From assembly GCF_000936425.1 (NCBI RefSeq), contig NZ_AVFK01000006.1, positions 1 to 64,000 of the forward strand: a stretch of DNA of 64,000 nt. The letters are read 5' to 3'. Below the pieces are notes generated by a model. The model saw nothing but the letters and a program-made list of their open reading frames with translations. It did not search any database and was not told where the DNA came from. A program made the position numbers and the translations under genes. Source of the DNA: Skermanella aerolata KACC 11604 (GTDB taxonomy: Bacteria; Pseudomonadota; Alphaproteobacteria; Azospirillales; Azospirillaceae). This document shows positions 1 through 9,461 of this stretch, in pieces. Numbering within the stretch: position 1 is the stretch's first letter; each line of letters starts with the position of its first letter.

Positions 1-701
1 AGCGGCGTGACTCAACTAAACCGGCCTCCAGGAATCCTGGGGCGGTTCAGTATCCGCCTGACATGCGTGGAATCGAGCCGAAGGCAATCGCAGGGAAGTT
101 CAGCTTTCGTTTCGGCACTTTATGCAGGGCTGCGGCCCAGTGAACCTGCTGACGCCGGCCGAGTCCGAATGGCCGGCGTCGGCAGGGTGTCCCTATGAAA
201 GGAGACATACTGCGCCGGCCATCAACACATTCAGGTAATTCAGGCGCTCCAGCGCGCCGAAGTGCTCCACCAATCCGAGTCGTTCGACAGAGACCTTCCC
301 GACCGGGGGTGTGCCAATGAAACATGTATCGACACTCTAAGAAATGCTGCGTTCACTGCCCGTCAAGCGATTGCGACGATGTTGCAGTCGGGAAACAGAT
401 GCATGCTGGGACGAGCACAAGGGTCCCTTCGCCAGTTCGCCGACAGACGGTTACGTCACCGTCGCCGACATCGCCGACATCGCCGACTTGAGCGTCGCCA
501 CCCTTGCGGTCACCAATCCCAATCACAGTTCATACTGGTTTATTCAACTCACTACATATCGTTGAAACATAGTCATGACTTTCTTGCGGACACTCCTAAT
601 GGGGCAACATATATTAGTATTTAATTAATTTCTTCTGGTTAGCGTGCCTCCGTCTTCAAGCCACCCAATTTAATATCAACACTCATTTAGTAAGTGAAGT
701 T
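1..701. other. Intergenic region without a convincing gene
   Basis: I see no gene here. Short open frames on both strands have no recognisable domain and use codons unlike the neighbouring genes. The first 50 bases carry an almost palindromic stretch (CCAGGA-A-TCCTGG near 27-39) that could be the end of an insertion sequence, but I cannot assign it. A 9-base unit GCCGACATC is repeated around 463-487. From about 560 the sequence becomes distinctly AT-rich and probably holds the promoter of the glycosyltransferase gene that begins at 702. Confidence 0.5.
151..180. repeat. Perfect 10-bp inverted repeat (hairpin)
   Basis: GACGCCGGCC at 151-160 is the exact reverse complement of GGCCGGCGTC at 171-180, with a 10-base loop. 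There is no U-tract after it, so it is not a typical intrinsic terminator. It could belong to the remnant of a mobile element at the window edge or end an upstream transcript. Confidence 0.55.
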
Positions 702-3560
702 ATGAGCCTATCTAAGAAATTTAAATCTATAGAAAAATTTGCAGTTGAGCAGGAAGTTCATATTGCAGATTTTAATACCAGAATATCTGATCTTGAAAAG
801 GAGTTATTGAAGAGAGATCAGTCAATGGCGCTGATTCAAGCTGATTTAGTGCGGTACGACTCAGCTTTGGTTGAAGCTCGCCGCCTTCTAGGAGAGAAGA
901 TCAGGCACCGGCATGCCGAAAAGCACCGCTTTACTGATTCGTTCTGGTGGAAAGCCGCGGCCGTGGTACGTGCTCCTGCATTCTTCTTTCGGAGATTTAA
1001 GCGCAGGAACCTCAGGAACCGCCTGAAATCGCTGGAAACCGTTGTATCATCACGGGACCAGCACCTGAAAAGGCTGAAGGCGCATGCAACCGCTCTCGCT
1101 GAGATCACGTTACAAAAGGACCATATTTTAGCAGACCTAAGCAGCCAAGCCTCTCAGCGCCAGCTCGAAGTAGCCGCTATCGAGCATAGCATCCGTGAGG
1201 AAAGTCACGTCTGCGACACGATGTTACAGGAATTCCTGACATCAAGCTCGTGGAGATTGACTGCGCCGATGCGCAAGATCACGACCGCCTGGACGATTTG
1301 GCACCGGGCAGTCGCACGACGCCGATTGGACCGGTCGGCGGTAAGGCAGGGGTTATGCCGAATCGAGCCGATACACGATCTCATACAGAATCCAGACGGC
1401 AGCTTCACCAGCACCGGCGACGACCCTCAGTTCAACGTTCAGCATGCATCCGGCGGCCCACCATGCGGCTGGGCCAAAATTTCATTCGATGTGCTCGAAG
1501 CGGACTTGCCCCTCAATCCAGTTATCTATGCCGGTGCAGACACCAACCTCACAAAGGCAGTCGAACTACCCCTCGATATGGCCGAGGTCGGACGAGCGTG
1601 TCAGATTGTCCGAATTCCCGACGACTCACTAAGATTGCGGTTTGATCCAATGGCCCACCAAGGCCGCTTTGCTATCAGCGATCTCCGTATATCAAAGGCA
1701 AGCCGAAGCAAGATACTGTTGGAATTGCTGGAAAGATCTCCGCATGGAGCTTTTAAAACTCTCGGCGGGGTATGGCGCCGGGGTCTCGCTGCGGTGTGGG
1801 ACGAGGTGTTCACGTACAACAACTCCAGGAAACACGACCGCTATAGCTATTGGCTGGAGGGACCCGGAGGTCTCAACAAGAGCGACCTCCAGAAGATCAA
1901 GACCCACGTTGAGCAGCTTGAGTACAAACCGCTGATCTCCATCATCATGCCGACCTACAACACCCAGCCGGAATTTCTCAAGGCGGCGATCGATTCGGTA
2001 CTGGCCCAGATTTATCCTCACTGGGAACTTTGCATTGCTGACGATGCATCGACGAAATCAAACATCAAGGCGATTCTGACACGCTATCAGGAGAGGGATA
2101 AGCGGATAAAGATCGTGTTCCGACCAATCAACGGGCACATCTCGGCGGCAAGCAATTCTGCGCTCGAACTCGCAACCGGCGACTTTACTGCTCTAATGGA
2201 CCATGACGATGTTATTTCGGTCCATGCTCTGTACATGATCGCGGCGGAATTGAATGCACATATGGATGCAGACTTGATCTATTCAGACGAAGATAAGATT
2301 GATGAGCGAGGCTGGAGGTACGATCCGCATTTCAAGTCGGACTGGAACTTTGAGATGTTCTGTTCCATGAACATGGTCAACCACTTGGGCGTCTTCCGAA
2401 CTTCTCTGATACGGGAAATTGGCGGATTCCGGGAAGGATATGAGGGCAGCCAGGATTATGACCTTGCCCTGCGCGTCATCGCCCGGACCCCACCCGAACG
2501 CATCCGCCACATTCCATTCATCCTTTACCACTGGCGGGTTTTCGAGTCCTCCGGCTCCTACTCAACCGACTTTCTCGACAAGGCTGTCGATTCCAGCCGC
2601 CGCGCGCTTGTCGACTATTTCGAAAGCATTGGTGAGGAGGTCGAGGTCACGGGCGGCTTCCTGGGCTATAATCGCGTCATCCGGCCATTGCCGAGCCCTG
2701 CGCCTCTGGTGTCACTGCTGATCCCAACCCGTGACCGGGTCGATCTGTTGCGGGGTTGCGTCGACGGTATCCTGAATCGGACCGATTACCCAAAGATCGA
2801 AGTCCTAATTCTCGACAACGAAAGCGTAGAGCCCAAGACGCACGATTATTTCAAGTCACTGGCAGGTGACGAGCGCGTGCGAATAGTGAAATTCACCGGC
2901 CCTTTCAACTTCTCGGCCATCAACAACTTCGGTGTGCAGCAGGCCCGCGGCAGCATCATCGGCTTTATCAACAACGACATCGAGGTGATTGGTTCGGGCT
3001 GGCTGCGGGAGATGGTGGTACACGCAATCCGGCCGAATGTCGGAGCAGTCGGCGCCAAGTTACGCTATGCCGATGACACGCTCCAGCACGGCGGCGTCAT
3101 CGTTGGACTGGGCGGAGTCGCCGGACACTCGCACAAGCATCTGGGAGGCACGGAACCCGGCTACTGCTGCCGTATCCAGATCCCTCAATATCTTTCGGCC
3201 GTTACGGCGGCATGCTTGGTGATGAGGCGGAGCTGCTTTATCAAGGTCGGCGGATTCAACGAAAAGAACCTCGCCGTTGCGTTCAATGACGTCGATCTGT
3301 GCTTGAGGGTTCGGGAGGCAGGATTCGATATCGTTTGGACTCCCTTCGCCGAGCTGTACCATTTGGAGTCGGCATCACGCGGGACCGACATGGCTCCTGA
3401 GAAGGCCGAACGCTTTGCACGCGAACTGATGTACATGCGCACGCGCTGGTCCGAAGTCCTGGACAACGACCCCTACTACAGTCCGAACCTGACACTCGAC
3501 AGCGAAGATTTCGCTCTCGGATTTCCGAGCCGCGCTAAAAAACCTTGGCTGAAAGGCTGA
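702..3560 (+). CDS. Two-domain family 2 glycosyltransferase with N-terminal coiled coil
   Basis: This 952-residue protein should transfer sugars from nucleotide donors onto a surface glycan at the cytoplasmic face of the membrane. Residues 1-200 are charged and heptad-like (coiled coil) and contain a SSSWRLTAPMR box near 190, a motif often found ahead of GT2 domains in multidomain transferases. A beta-rich linker follows (about 215-350). A first GT-A domain starts near 410 (ISIIMPTYN, then IADDAS, then MDHDD as the DxD-type site, and YSDEDKIDERG). A second GT2 domain starts near 668 (VSLLIPTRDR, ILDNES, INNDIEV, NDVDLCLRVREAGF). Both domains keep their acidic motifs, so it is probably bifunctional. 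The gene opens in AT-rich sequence and becomes GC-richer downstream. The ATG at 702 follows an AAGTGA ribosome-binding-like stretch. Acceptor and donor cannot be read from sequence. Confidence 0.9.
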   Translation: MSLSKKFKSIEKFAVEQEVHIADFNTRISDLEKELLKRDQSMALIQADLVRYDSALVEARRLLGEKIRHRHAEKHRFTDSFWWKAAAVVRAPAFFFRRFKRRNLRNRLKSLETVVSSRDQHLKRLKAHATALAEITLQKDHILADLSSQASQRQLEVAAIEHSIREESHVCDTMLQEFLTSSSWRLTAPMRKITTAWTIWHRAVARRRLDRSAVRQGLCRIEPIHDLIQNPDGSFTSTGDDPQFNVQHASGGPPCGWAKISFDVLEADLPLNPVIYAGADTNLTKAVELPLDMAEVGRACQIVRIPDDSLRLRFDPMAHQGRFAISDLRISKASRSKILLELLERSPHGAFKTLGGVWRRGLAAVWDEVFTYNNSRKHDRYSYWLEGPGGLNKSDLQKIKTHVEQLEYKPLISIIMPTYNTQPEFLKAAIDSVLAQIYPHWELCIADDASTKSNIKAILTRYQERDKRIKIVFRPINGHISAASNSALELATGDFTALMDHDDVISVHALYMIAAELNAHMDADLIYSDEDKIDERGWRYDPHFKSDWNFEMFCSMNMVNHLGVFRTSLIREIGGFREGYEGSQDYDLALRVIARTPPERIRHIPFILYHWRVFESSGSYSTDFLDKAVDSSRRALVDYFESIGEEVEVTGGFLGYNRVIRPLPSPAPLVSLLIPTRDRVDLLRGCVDGILNRTDYPKIEVLILDNESVEPKTHDYFKSLAGDERVRIVKFTGPFNFSAINNFGVQQARGSIIGFINNDIEVIGSGWLREMVVHAIRPNVGAVGAKLRYADDTLQHGGVIVGLGGVAGHSHKHLGGTEPGYCCRIQIPQYLSAVTAACLVMRRSCFIKVGGFNEKNLAVAFNDVDLCLRVREAGFDIVWTPFAELYHLESASRGTDMAPEKAERFARELMYMRTRWSEVLDNDPYYSPNLTLDSEDFALGFPSRAKKPWLKG

Positions 3561-3884
3561 TGAATGGAATGCATCATACGAAAATGCAACCTAGCCAGCT
3601 TTGCTCTAACATCCGTCGGCAAGGCCGATCAGTGTTATGGCTGAAACGGATGGTTCCCGCCAGCGATGGCGAGTTGCTGTTGGGCCACAGCCCAACAAAG
3701 ACCCACATGTGAACGGGCAAATCATCTGTTTGAACCAGAACAATATCGTGCGGGGCAAGAAAATCAAAATTTGCCTATACGTTTGATTTTTTACGAGAAA
3801 ATTTGATCTATAAATTTTCGCGGAAATAATAGGAAAACTTAACCTGTTGTTGTGATGATAAGTTCGTATTAGAAAGTATTTAAC
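3561..3884. other. AT-rich intergenic region
   Basis: No supported gene. A reverse open frame of 121 codons crosses this stretch and runs into the next gene, but it has no domain and its composition is that of AT-rich noncoding DNA. The last 120 bases are strongly AT-rich and are the likely promoter region for the membrane protein starting at 3885. Confidence 0.5.
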
Positions 3885-5414
3885 ATGATCATGCCACTCA
3901 TCATATCGATCTTCCAAATCATAATTATTTCGTGCTTTATTTTTTCCATTGCGTCTACAATCAGGCATCACATTGGTGATTCTGTGAAATCAGTTGCTTT
4001 TGCTATTATTATTATCTGCTTATTGGGCATGATTCAGTTTTGGATAGCATTTCTCCTATACCCTCTGTCGTTATTATTAAAAATCCTATTTTGGACAGTG
4101 GGTAGCGTACTGTTCACACGATCTCTTTGGAAACAGGAGTTTCGATACGAGGCTGCGGTTCCGGTCATTGGACTTGCATTAGCATCTATTGTTCTGGCGT
4201 TGTGGACTCACTTAGGTACCGATCTTTCACAGCCGATAGAAACTGCCCGATTGCGATGGACCCATTCACTGCCCACGGACAATATCTTACCGTTTATCTT
4301 TGTCGAGAATTTGCGTGATGGCGTGATTCGAATACCAATGGTCGGGGAATGGCTAAGCAGTGACCGGCCACCTCTTCAAGTAGGCCTGTATTTATTATTA
4401 GGGCTACCAATTGGTTATGATATGCTGAATTATCAGTTCAGTTCGATCTCATTCCAGATGTTCTGCCTAGTCGGGGTATGGGTATTAACCAGAGCCCTAG
4501 AAATATCGCCCCGCTACGCTATACTTGCAATGGTTACGACATTCTTCACCCCCTTTGTCATAGTTAACGGTAGCTTTGTTTGGCCCAAATTAATATCTGG
4601 TGGAATATTATGCATAACTACAGCACTTTACTTTACACCCTTGCATGATCGCACGCGAGGGGACTGGTTGATGGGGGCTGCTGCTGGTCTCTCTGCCGCG
4701 TTTGCATTGCTTGGACACGGCGCAACATCCTTTGCACTCGCTGCAATGGCGTTAACTGCGCTAGCACTTCACAGGTTCGGCAGACCCAATTATCTTCTCG
4801 CTGGATTTGTTGCATTTGTTTTGATGTACGCGCCGTGGATGGCTTATCAGAATTATTACGACCCACCGGCCAACCGGTTGACAAAATGGCATTTGCTCGG
4901 AGTAATAGAAATCGATAGCCGAACAATTGGAGAAGCAGCGAGAGACCAGTTAGCATCTACTTCAATGTTAGCGTGGATAGATGGTCGTCTTCAGAACTTT
5001 AGCTGGCTTTTTCTTGATTACGATAATGTTGTCCATAAGACAATTTTGGCATCGGAACATGTCGCCGCAGGTGATATCGATGCTGCTCGAAAGATGCTTG
5101 CTGAGGTGCGAGTAAGCCAATTCTTCTTTATGGCATCAGGATTAGGCGTAATTGGTGTATTTTCATACCTAGTCCCTCTTGGACTGATATTGAGCAAGAC
5201 TAGACCACTTGCGCTACTCTTTATGATATCGTCGATGGTGTGGGTGTGGTTGATGTTTTTGCCGGGGAGCACGGTCATTCACCAAGGCAGCATGCTGCCT
5301 CAGCTTCTACTGATATCCGGCACCATAGTGACTGTGTCCGTCTTTGGCTTCTGGCCGGCTGCTGGACTTACTTTGGCGCATGTCGCCGTAACCATATTTC
5401 AGTATGCGCTGTAG
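3885..5414 (+). CDS. GT-C-like multi-pass membrane protein, C-terminus abutting an IS
   Basis: A very hydrophobic protein of 509 residues with about ten to twelve predicted membrane spans. The large loop near residues 125-165 contains LPTDNILPFIF and SDRPPLQVG, the kind of conserved acidic loop seen in GT-C fold transferases that use lipid-linked sugars. It is likely an inner-membrane glycosyltransferase with its active loop in the periplasm, but the substrate is unknown. Base composition is clearly AT-richer than the genes from 9 kb onward, suggesting separate acquisition. The stop codon TAG at 5412-5414 is the first three bases of the left inverted repeat of the adjacent IS701-family element, so the natural C-terminus may have been lost. 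Start choice: ATG 3885, with an in-frame ATG at 3891 as alternative. Confidence 0.7.
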   Translation: MIMPLIISIFQIIIISCFIFSIASTIRHHIGDSVKSVAFAIIIICLLGMIQFWIAFLLYPLSLLLKILFWTVGSVLFTRSLWKQEFRYEAAVPVIGLALASIVLALWTHLGTDLSQPIETARLRWTHSLPTDNILPFIFVENLRDGVIRIPMVGEWLSSDRPPLQVGLYLLLGLPIGYDMLNYQFSSISFQMFCLVGVWVLTRALEISPRYAILAMVTTFFTPFVIVNGSFVWPKLISGGILCITTALYFTPLHDRTRGDWLMGAAAGLSAAFALLGHGATSFALAAMALTALALHRFGRPNYLLAGFVAFVLMYAPWMAYQNYYDPPANRLTKWHLLGVIEIDSRTIGEAARDQLASTSMLAWIDGRLQNFSWLFLDYDNVVHKTILASEHVAAGDIDAARKMLAEVRVSQFFFMASGLGVIGVFSYLVPLGLILSKTRPLALLFMISSMVWVWLMFLPGSTVIHQGSMLPQLLLISGTIVTVSVFGFWPAAGLTLAHVAVTIFQYAL

Positions 5415-5426
5415 CATTACAATTGC
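5412..5426. repeat. IS701-family left terminal inverted repeat
   Basis: TAGCATTACAATTGC; pairs with 6728-6742 with a single mismatch. Its first three bases are the stop codon of the upstream membrane-protein gene. Confidence 0.8.
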
Positions 5427-5473
5427 AGCGTTAATGCCTACTCCCTGTTGACCAATGTTTCGGGAGAGATGCG

Positions 5474-6737
5474 ATGAGCGGTGTCGCCATTGAAGATCTT
5501 CTGGAGCTTTTGTCGGCCGAACTGCGGAAAGCCCAGGCCCGGCTGGGTTGGTTGATCGATCACCCGAGCGTCCTGGCCTCTGCGGTGGCTTTCCTTGACA
5601 CGCTGCTTGGGCCGGAGCGTCGCAGGGCGGGCTGGAGATGCGGGCAGAGGCCGGCGGCGACGTCGGTCCTTGGCGCCAGCAGGCGGTGCTGGGCCGCAGC
5701 CACTGGGATGCCGACGCGATGCGCGATGTTGTGCGCGACTATACGCTTGAGACGCTGGCCGAAGGCGACGGCGTGCTGGTCATCGACGAAACCGGCTTCC
5801 TCAAGCAGGGCAAGGCGTCGTGCGGCGTTGGACGGCAGTACACCGGGTCGGCGGGCAAGATTACCAACTGCCAGGTCGGCGTTTTTGTCGCCTATGTGTC
5901 CACCAAAGGCCACGCTTTCATCGACCGGCGTCTGCCTGGGCCGACGATCCGAGCCGCCTGGCGGCGGCCCACGTCCCTAACCTAAGGACGTCCGGTTCGC
6001 GACCAAGCCGCGCCTAGCGGTTGAAGTGATCGAGCGGGCAATCGGCGCCGGCGTACCCTTCGTCTGGGTGGCGGTGGACAGCGTCTACGGAGTCGGCGAA
6101 GTGGAGATGACGCTGCGCCGGGCCGGCAAGGGATACGTGCTCGGTGTCGCAAGCACCACGCACAACCCGGAGCCGGGACAAAGGAGCCAAGGCTTTACGA
6201 CCGGAGTTATCTGGAACTGGCCGACATTGATGCGCAAGGTTTCTTCGGGTGTCGCTCCGCTCAAACGATCTGGACACGCGGCCTGCTGATCCGGCGAGGT
6301 CTGAGTGACGGCAAGATGGCCTTCTTCTCAACATGGTGTCCGGTCGGTACGCCTCTGGAAGTCCTGGTCGGGGTCGAGGGGCGGCGGTGGCCGATCGAGG
6401 ACGCCTTCGAGACCGCGAAAACCGAACTGGGCCTTGCCCACAACGAAACCCGAAGCTGGCACGGCTGGCATCGCCATGTCTCGCTGGTCATGCTTGCTTT
6501 CGCCCTGCTCATGGCGATCCGCCACAAGGCGGATACCCTCACGTCACCCCAAAAAAGACCACTGACCCATCAGCGAAATCCATGGTGCGATGGTCACTCC
6601 AGGAGATCCGTCGTATTGCCTGGCGTCTGATCCAGCGCCGCATTGAACCAGCTTTCGTTGTCGCATGGTCCCTCTGGCGCCGATGTCACCAGGCCATGGC
6701 CCAGAAATTACACTTCAAAAGGAACTCGCAACTGTAA
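5474..6737 (+). pseudogene. IS701-family transposase, multiply frameshifted
   Basis: Homology to IS701-type transposases can be followed through the whole span, but it changes reading frame at least five times: near 5636, 5945, 5980, 6180 and 6545. Recognisable blocks are VLVIDETGFLKQG (first catalytic Asp, near 5785), VGRQYTGSAGKITNCQVGVF, FVWVAVDSVYG (second Asp, near 6075), WPIEDAFETAKTELGL with HNETRSWHGWHRHVSL (the Glu region, near 6390-6480) and a C-terminal block RWSLQEIRRIAWRLIQRRI (near 6590). The catalytic triad residues survive, but no frame encodes a full protein. The number and scatter of shifts rule out a single programmed frameshift. The element should be inactive unless an intact copy acts in trans. 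Confidence 0.88.
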
Positions 6738-6742
6738 TGCTA
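6728..6742. repeat. IS701-family right terminal inverted repeat
   Basis: GCAACTGTAATGCTA; reverse complement of the left end with one mismatch. Bases 6740-6742 (CTA, read TAG on the minus strand) serve as the stop codon of the minus-strand membrane-protein gene. Confidence 0.8.
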
Positions 6743-9014
6743 AAGATCCGGAACTGCACGCGGTGTTCCAATGGCCATCCATTGCCCCCAACCTGGACCA
6801 TTGTCATCAACCGACAGATCAATAGTTGCGCCGGCGTCTAGTGGAACTTTGATTACCAGTGCTGCCCATTTCATGGGTGACTCTGGTTGGATTCGCATTA
6901 ATTCGCGCCCCGAGGAGTCGAGTACAGCAATAGATAAGCTGGAGGATGAAGGGCCTGTAACTACGGGAATGACGATCCGACGGCTAACTGGAACTGAAAG
7001 TCCGTCGAGGACAAGATTACCGACATTGGCGTCACTACCATTCCAAGACCCGTAAACCTTGTCATTCGGGTCAGGACGGATGACATTTATATGATCATCA
7101 CCATCCAATTGCCACATGCCATTAAGACGTATATTTTTACTCACTATTTTGCTCATTTGAATCACTTCATTGATGTCAATCATTGGCTGAGGGGCAACGT
7201 GCTCTTGGTCAAGTTGGCAGATCGTTTGTCCATCATCGGTCACTGCGTAGGCTGTCAGGGAATTCCCTGCTACCGCGTTCACATAACCTTGCCAGCCAAC
7301 ACGCGCAGATTTTATCGTCGGCAATGTTTTGGATACATCCGGCCGCCAGTGTCCAGACAACCCAAGACCGACAATGACATCCCTTTCGTCAGCGATGACG
7401 ATGATCTGCGCGACAGACGCGCTTTCCCTATCCCAAGCCCATCCCTTCACACGACCGTGGGTTCGTAGCGTTCCCGATCCGGAAGAAACTATAACATCGA
7501 AACTATCGATGACGCCTTGGCACCGGCTTTTAGGCGCTAAATGGAACTTGTCGCGGATGTTCAAACCATACCACTCAACGAAGGGCTCAGAGAACATGGA
7601 AAGGCGCTTCTGGCGCAGAAAATCGCGAGCCTGCCAAGGAATTGAAGGATTTGGAAATATGTGCTTGAGGGCTTCATCATCCTTGACCCCAAGGATGATG
7701 GCGATACCTGCTTCATCTCGGACCAAGCGTATATCCGGAGGTCCGCAAATTACGAACATCTGATGCAGCACGACAATAGTCGACAAGATCGATAACACGG
7801 TAACACCAACAATGGACAGCGCTCGTCCAATACTGGAAGGTAAACGAGCTGCAATCAGGTAGCCAAGAAGACCCGTCGCCGACCAGAATATCAAAGCCGG
7901 TGTTGTATAGCGGGAGGAAAGAGCCTGGGTATAAGTAAAATTTAGCCGGCCTAAGGCTGTCACTATTGCTGTGCCGACGACCATGAAGATGATTGTCAGC
8001 AGAATCGCCTCGGCCCGACAGGTCTCGCCGCGCCATTGGACAATGACAAGGAAGCCCAACCCGACTGAAATCAACAGGCCGAAGCTTCCCATGATCTGTG
8101 CGGCGAGCAAACCACCTTCGGCGTCGAATAACTGAAGGAACTGAAGCGTGTTGGCTATGATCACTCCGAACGGACCTCCCAGATAGGTCGCCGCGTAAAG
8201 TAGGACGCTGTCGATGTGCATTAGCGACTCCAGCGGCTGGGCATGTGCACTAGGTGAGTGATAATCATGAAGATAAAGTACAGCACTTGCTAGGAATACA
8301 GCAAAAATTATTATGAGGTGCAAACGCCGTACACGTAACCAGAAAGCTAAAAACATTAATAAAGGACCCACTAAAAGTCCGTTTGACATCATCGATATGG
8401 ATAATACAAGACACGTTAGGCTTAACAAAAACCATAGTAAGGCATTTATTTTACTATGTGTACTTTGATCGGTACTTACCTGTACCAATCGACCAATGCT
8501 GGCGAAGGCTGCGGTCGCAACAGCAAAAACACCCACAAATTGAATTTGGAAACCCCATAGAAAATTTTCATGCTGAACTAATGAAAACAGTAAAACTGAA
8601 ACCATTGAAGTCAAAATAATGCGCTGCCGACAAGGAACCCTATCGGATATAGAAAGTATTATCCAAAATAAGAAAATATGAATTATCTGAAATAAAAATA
8701 TTGATACAATTAGAAATGCGCTTTTACCTTGGAAATAGTGTAGGTCTATCAAAAAAAAAGATCCTTGGAATTAAGATCCTATGCTCATTATGCTGACCAA
8801 ACATGTTTTTCAAAATGCTATTGGAATCATAGTATCCCCATTGATCCATATGCAGGACAGAACTATATTGAAATATAATAAATGAAACGCATAGAAAAAA
8901 TGTAAATATTCCAAAACACATCGCAAATGCGACAGTTGTCACGCGCAACAATCCATCAATATTTTTGAGAAAAATTATGTTTATTTTACCATTTTTTTTA
9001 GTATTAGAGTACAT
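6740..9014 (-). pseudogene. GT-C-like membrane protein split by a homopolymer frameshift
   Basis: The minus-strand reading starts with ATG at 9014 and encodes MDQWGYYDSNSILKNMFGQH followed by NEHRILIPRIFF, a pattern found at the first periplasmic loop of GT-C-like membrane proteins. It then runs through nine T residues (8751-8759 on this strand as A9) and goes out of frame. The other frame resumes immediately with IDLHYFQGKSAFLIV and continues for 670 codons to 6740. Eight T residues instead of nine would give one continuous protein of about 757 residues with 10 or more membrane spans. A soluble beta-rich tail (about 7180-7490) carries the GRVKGWAWD signature shared with other enzymes of the locus. 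The gene is AT-rich. Its stop lies inside the IS right end. It sits downstream of gtrA and may be the transferase that uses the lipid-linked sugar made by that operon (inference). Confidence 0.75.
8751..8759. repeat. A9/T9 homopolymer at a frameshift site
   Basis: Nine A on the plus strand (nine T in the coding sense) sit exactly where the reading frame of the 9014-6740 gene changes. Loss of one base restores IFFLIDLHYF and joins the two halves. It may be a slippage-based on/off switch, a fixed mutation or a base-calling error. Confidence 0.7.
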
Positions 9015-9017
9015 GAT

Positions 9018-9461
9018 TCAATCCATAATACAGGCTTGGCTTTTGCCAAACGTAAATACCCGGTGCCCCAGGTAACTTGTCACGACCGGTACCGCGACGC
9101 CGATGGCGTGGGCGACTTCTTCGGCATGCCATGTGAAGCCGGCCCATGGCATCAGCCAGCCGGCCAGCGCCACGCTGATCAGCCAGACCTGGATGACCGC
9201 CACGACATTGACGATGGTAAAGCGCAGGAAATCGGACTGCGCCGAGCGTCCCGACTTCTCGAAGACGATTAGTCGCGACAGCACGAAAGCCGTGACCATG
9301 CCGATCAGGTAGGCGAGCACGATGGCGGCGCTGAACGACATGAAGTCGTTCAGGTAGAACCTCGACAGCCAGTTCACGAGGGCTGCGAAGCCGCCGACCA
9401 GCAGGAAGGCCAGGAACTGCCTGTTGAGAAAGGTCCCGACGATGCCCGACGTGACGCTCAC
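9018..9461 (-). CDS. GtrA-family membrane protein
   Basis: A 147-residue protein with four membrane spans matching the GtrA/DPMS family: FLAFLLVGGFAALVNWLSRF at the start, NDFMSFSAAIVLAYLIGMVTAF in the middle, and VVTSYLGHRVFTF at the end. GtrA-type proteins are linked to flipping or handling polyprenyl-phosphate-linked sugars. In mycobacteria a GtrA-like protein is encoded beside dprE1 and dprE2, the same association seen here. The start is a GTG at 9461-9459 that overlaps the TGA stop of the preceding oxidoreductase gene (GTGA), which implies translational coupling. A longer upstream frame exists but runs antisense-free through the oxidoreductase gene and is not used. Confidence 0.88.
   Translation of the reverse strand: MSVTSGIVGTFLNRQFLAFLLVGGFAALVNWLSRFYLNDFMSFSAAIVLAYLIGMVTAFVLSRLIVFEKSGRSAQSDFLRFTIVNVVAVIQVWLISVALAGWLMPWAGFTWHAEEVAHAIGVAVPVVTSYLGHRVFTFGKSQACIMD

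Larger units (their letters stand above)
5412..6742 (+). mobile_element. Degenerate IS701-family insertion sequence
   Basis: The element is about 1.33 kb. Left end TAGCATTACAATTGC (5412-5426) pairs with right end GCAACTGTAATGCTA (6728-6742); 14 of 15 positions match as inverted repeats. Two more matching bases lie just outside. The interior is a transposase of the IS701/IS4-like DDE superfamily that is broken by several frameshifts. No clean 4-bp target duplication of the YTAR type is visible: the flanks read GTAG on the left and CTAA on the right. This suggests old insertion with decay, or a rearrangement through the element. It lies exactly between two convergent membrane-protein genes, and both take their stop codons from its ends. 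Confidence 0.85.

Noticed and set aside
8-46. End of an IS3-type element
   Set aside because: The palindromic CCAGGAATCCTGG stretch is suggestive, but no transposase or partner repeat is visible in the window.
262-624. Small open frames at the left end
   Set aside because: No domain, no ribosome-binding site, arginine/histidine-rich translation typical of noncoding frames.
3606-3971. 121-codon minus-strand frame before the 3885 gene
   Set aside because: It overlaps the start of a convincing gene, lies in AT-rich noncoding sequence and matches no family.
5474-6737. Programmed frameshifting in the IS transposase
   Set aside because: At least five frame changes in both directions without a slippery site; this is decay.
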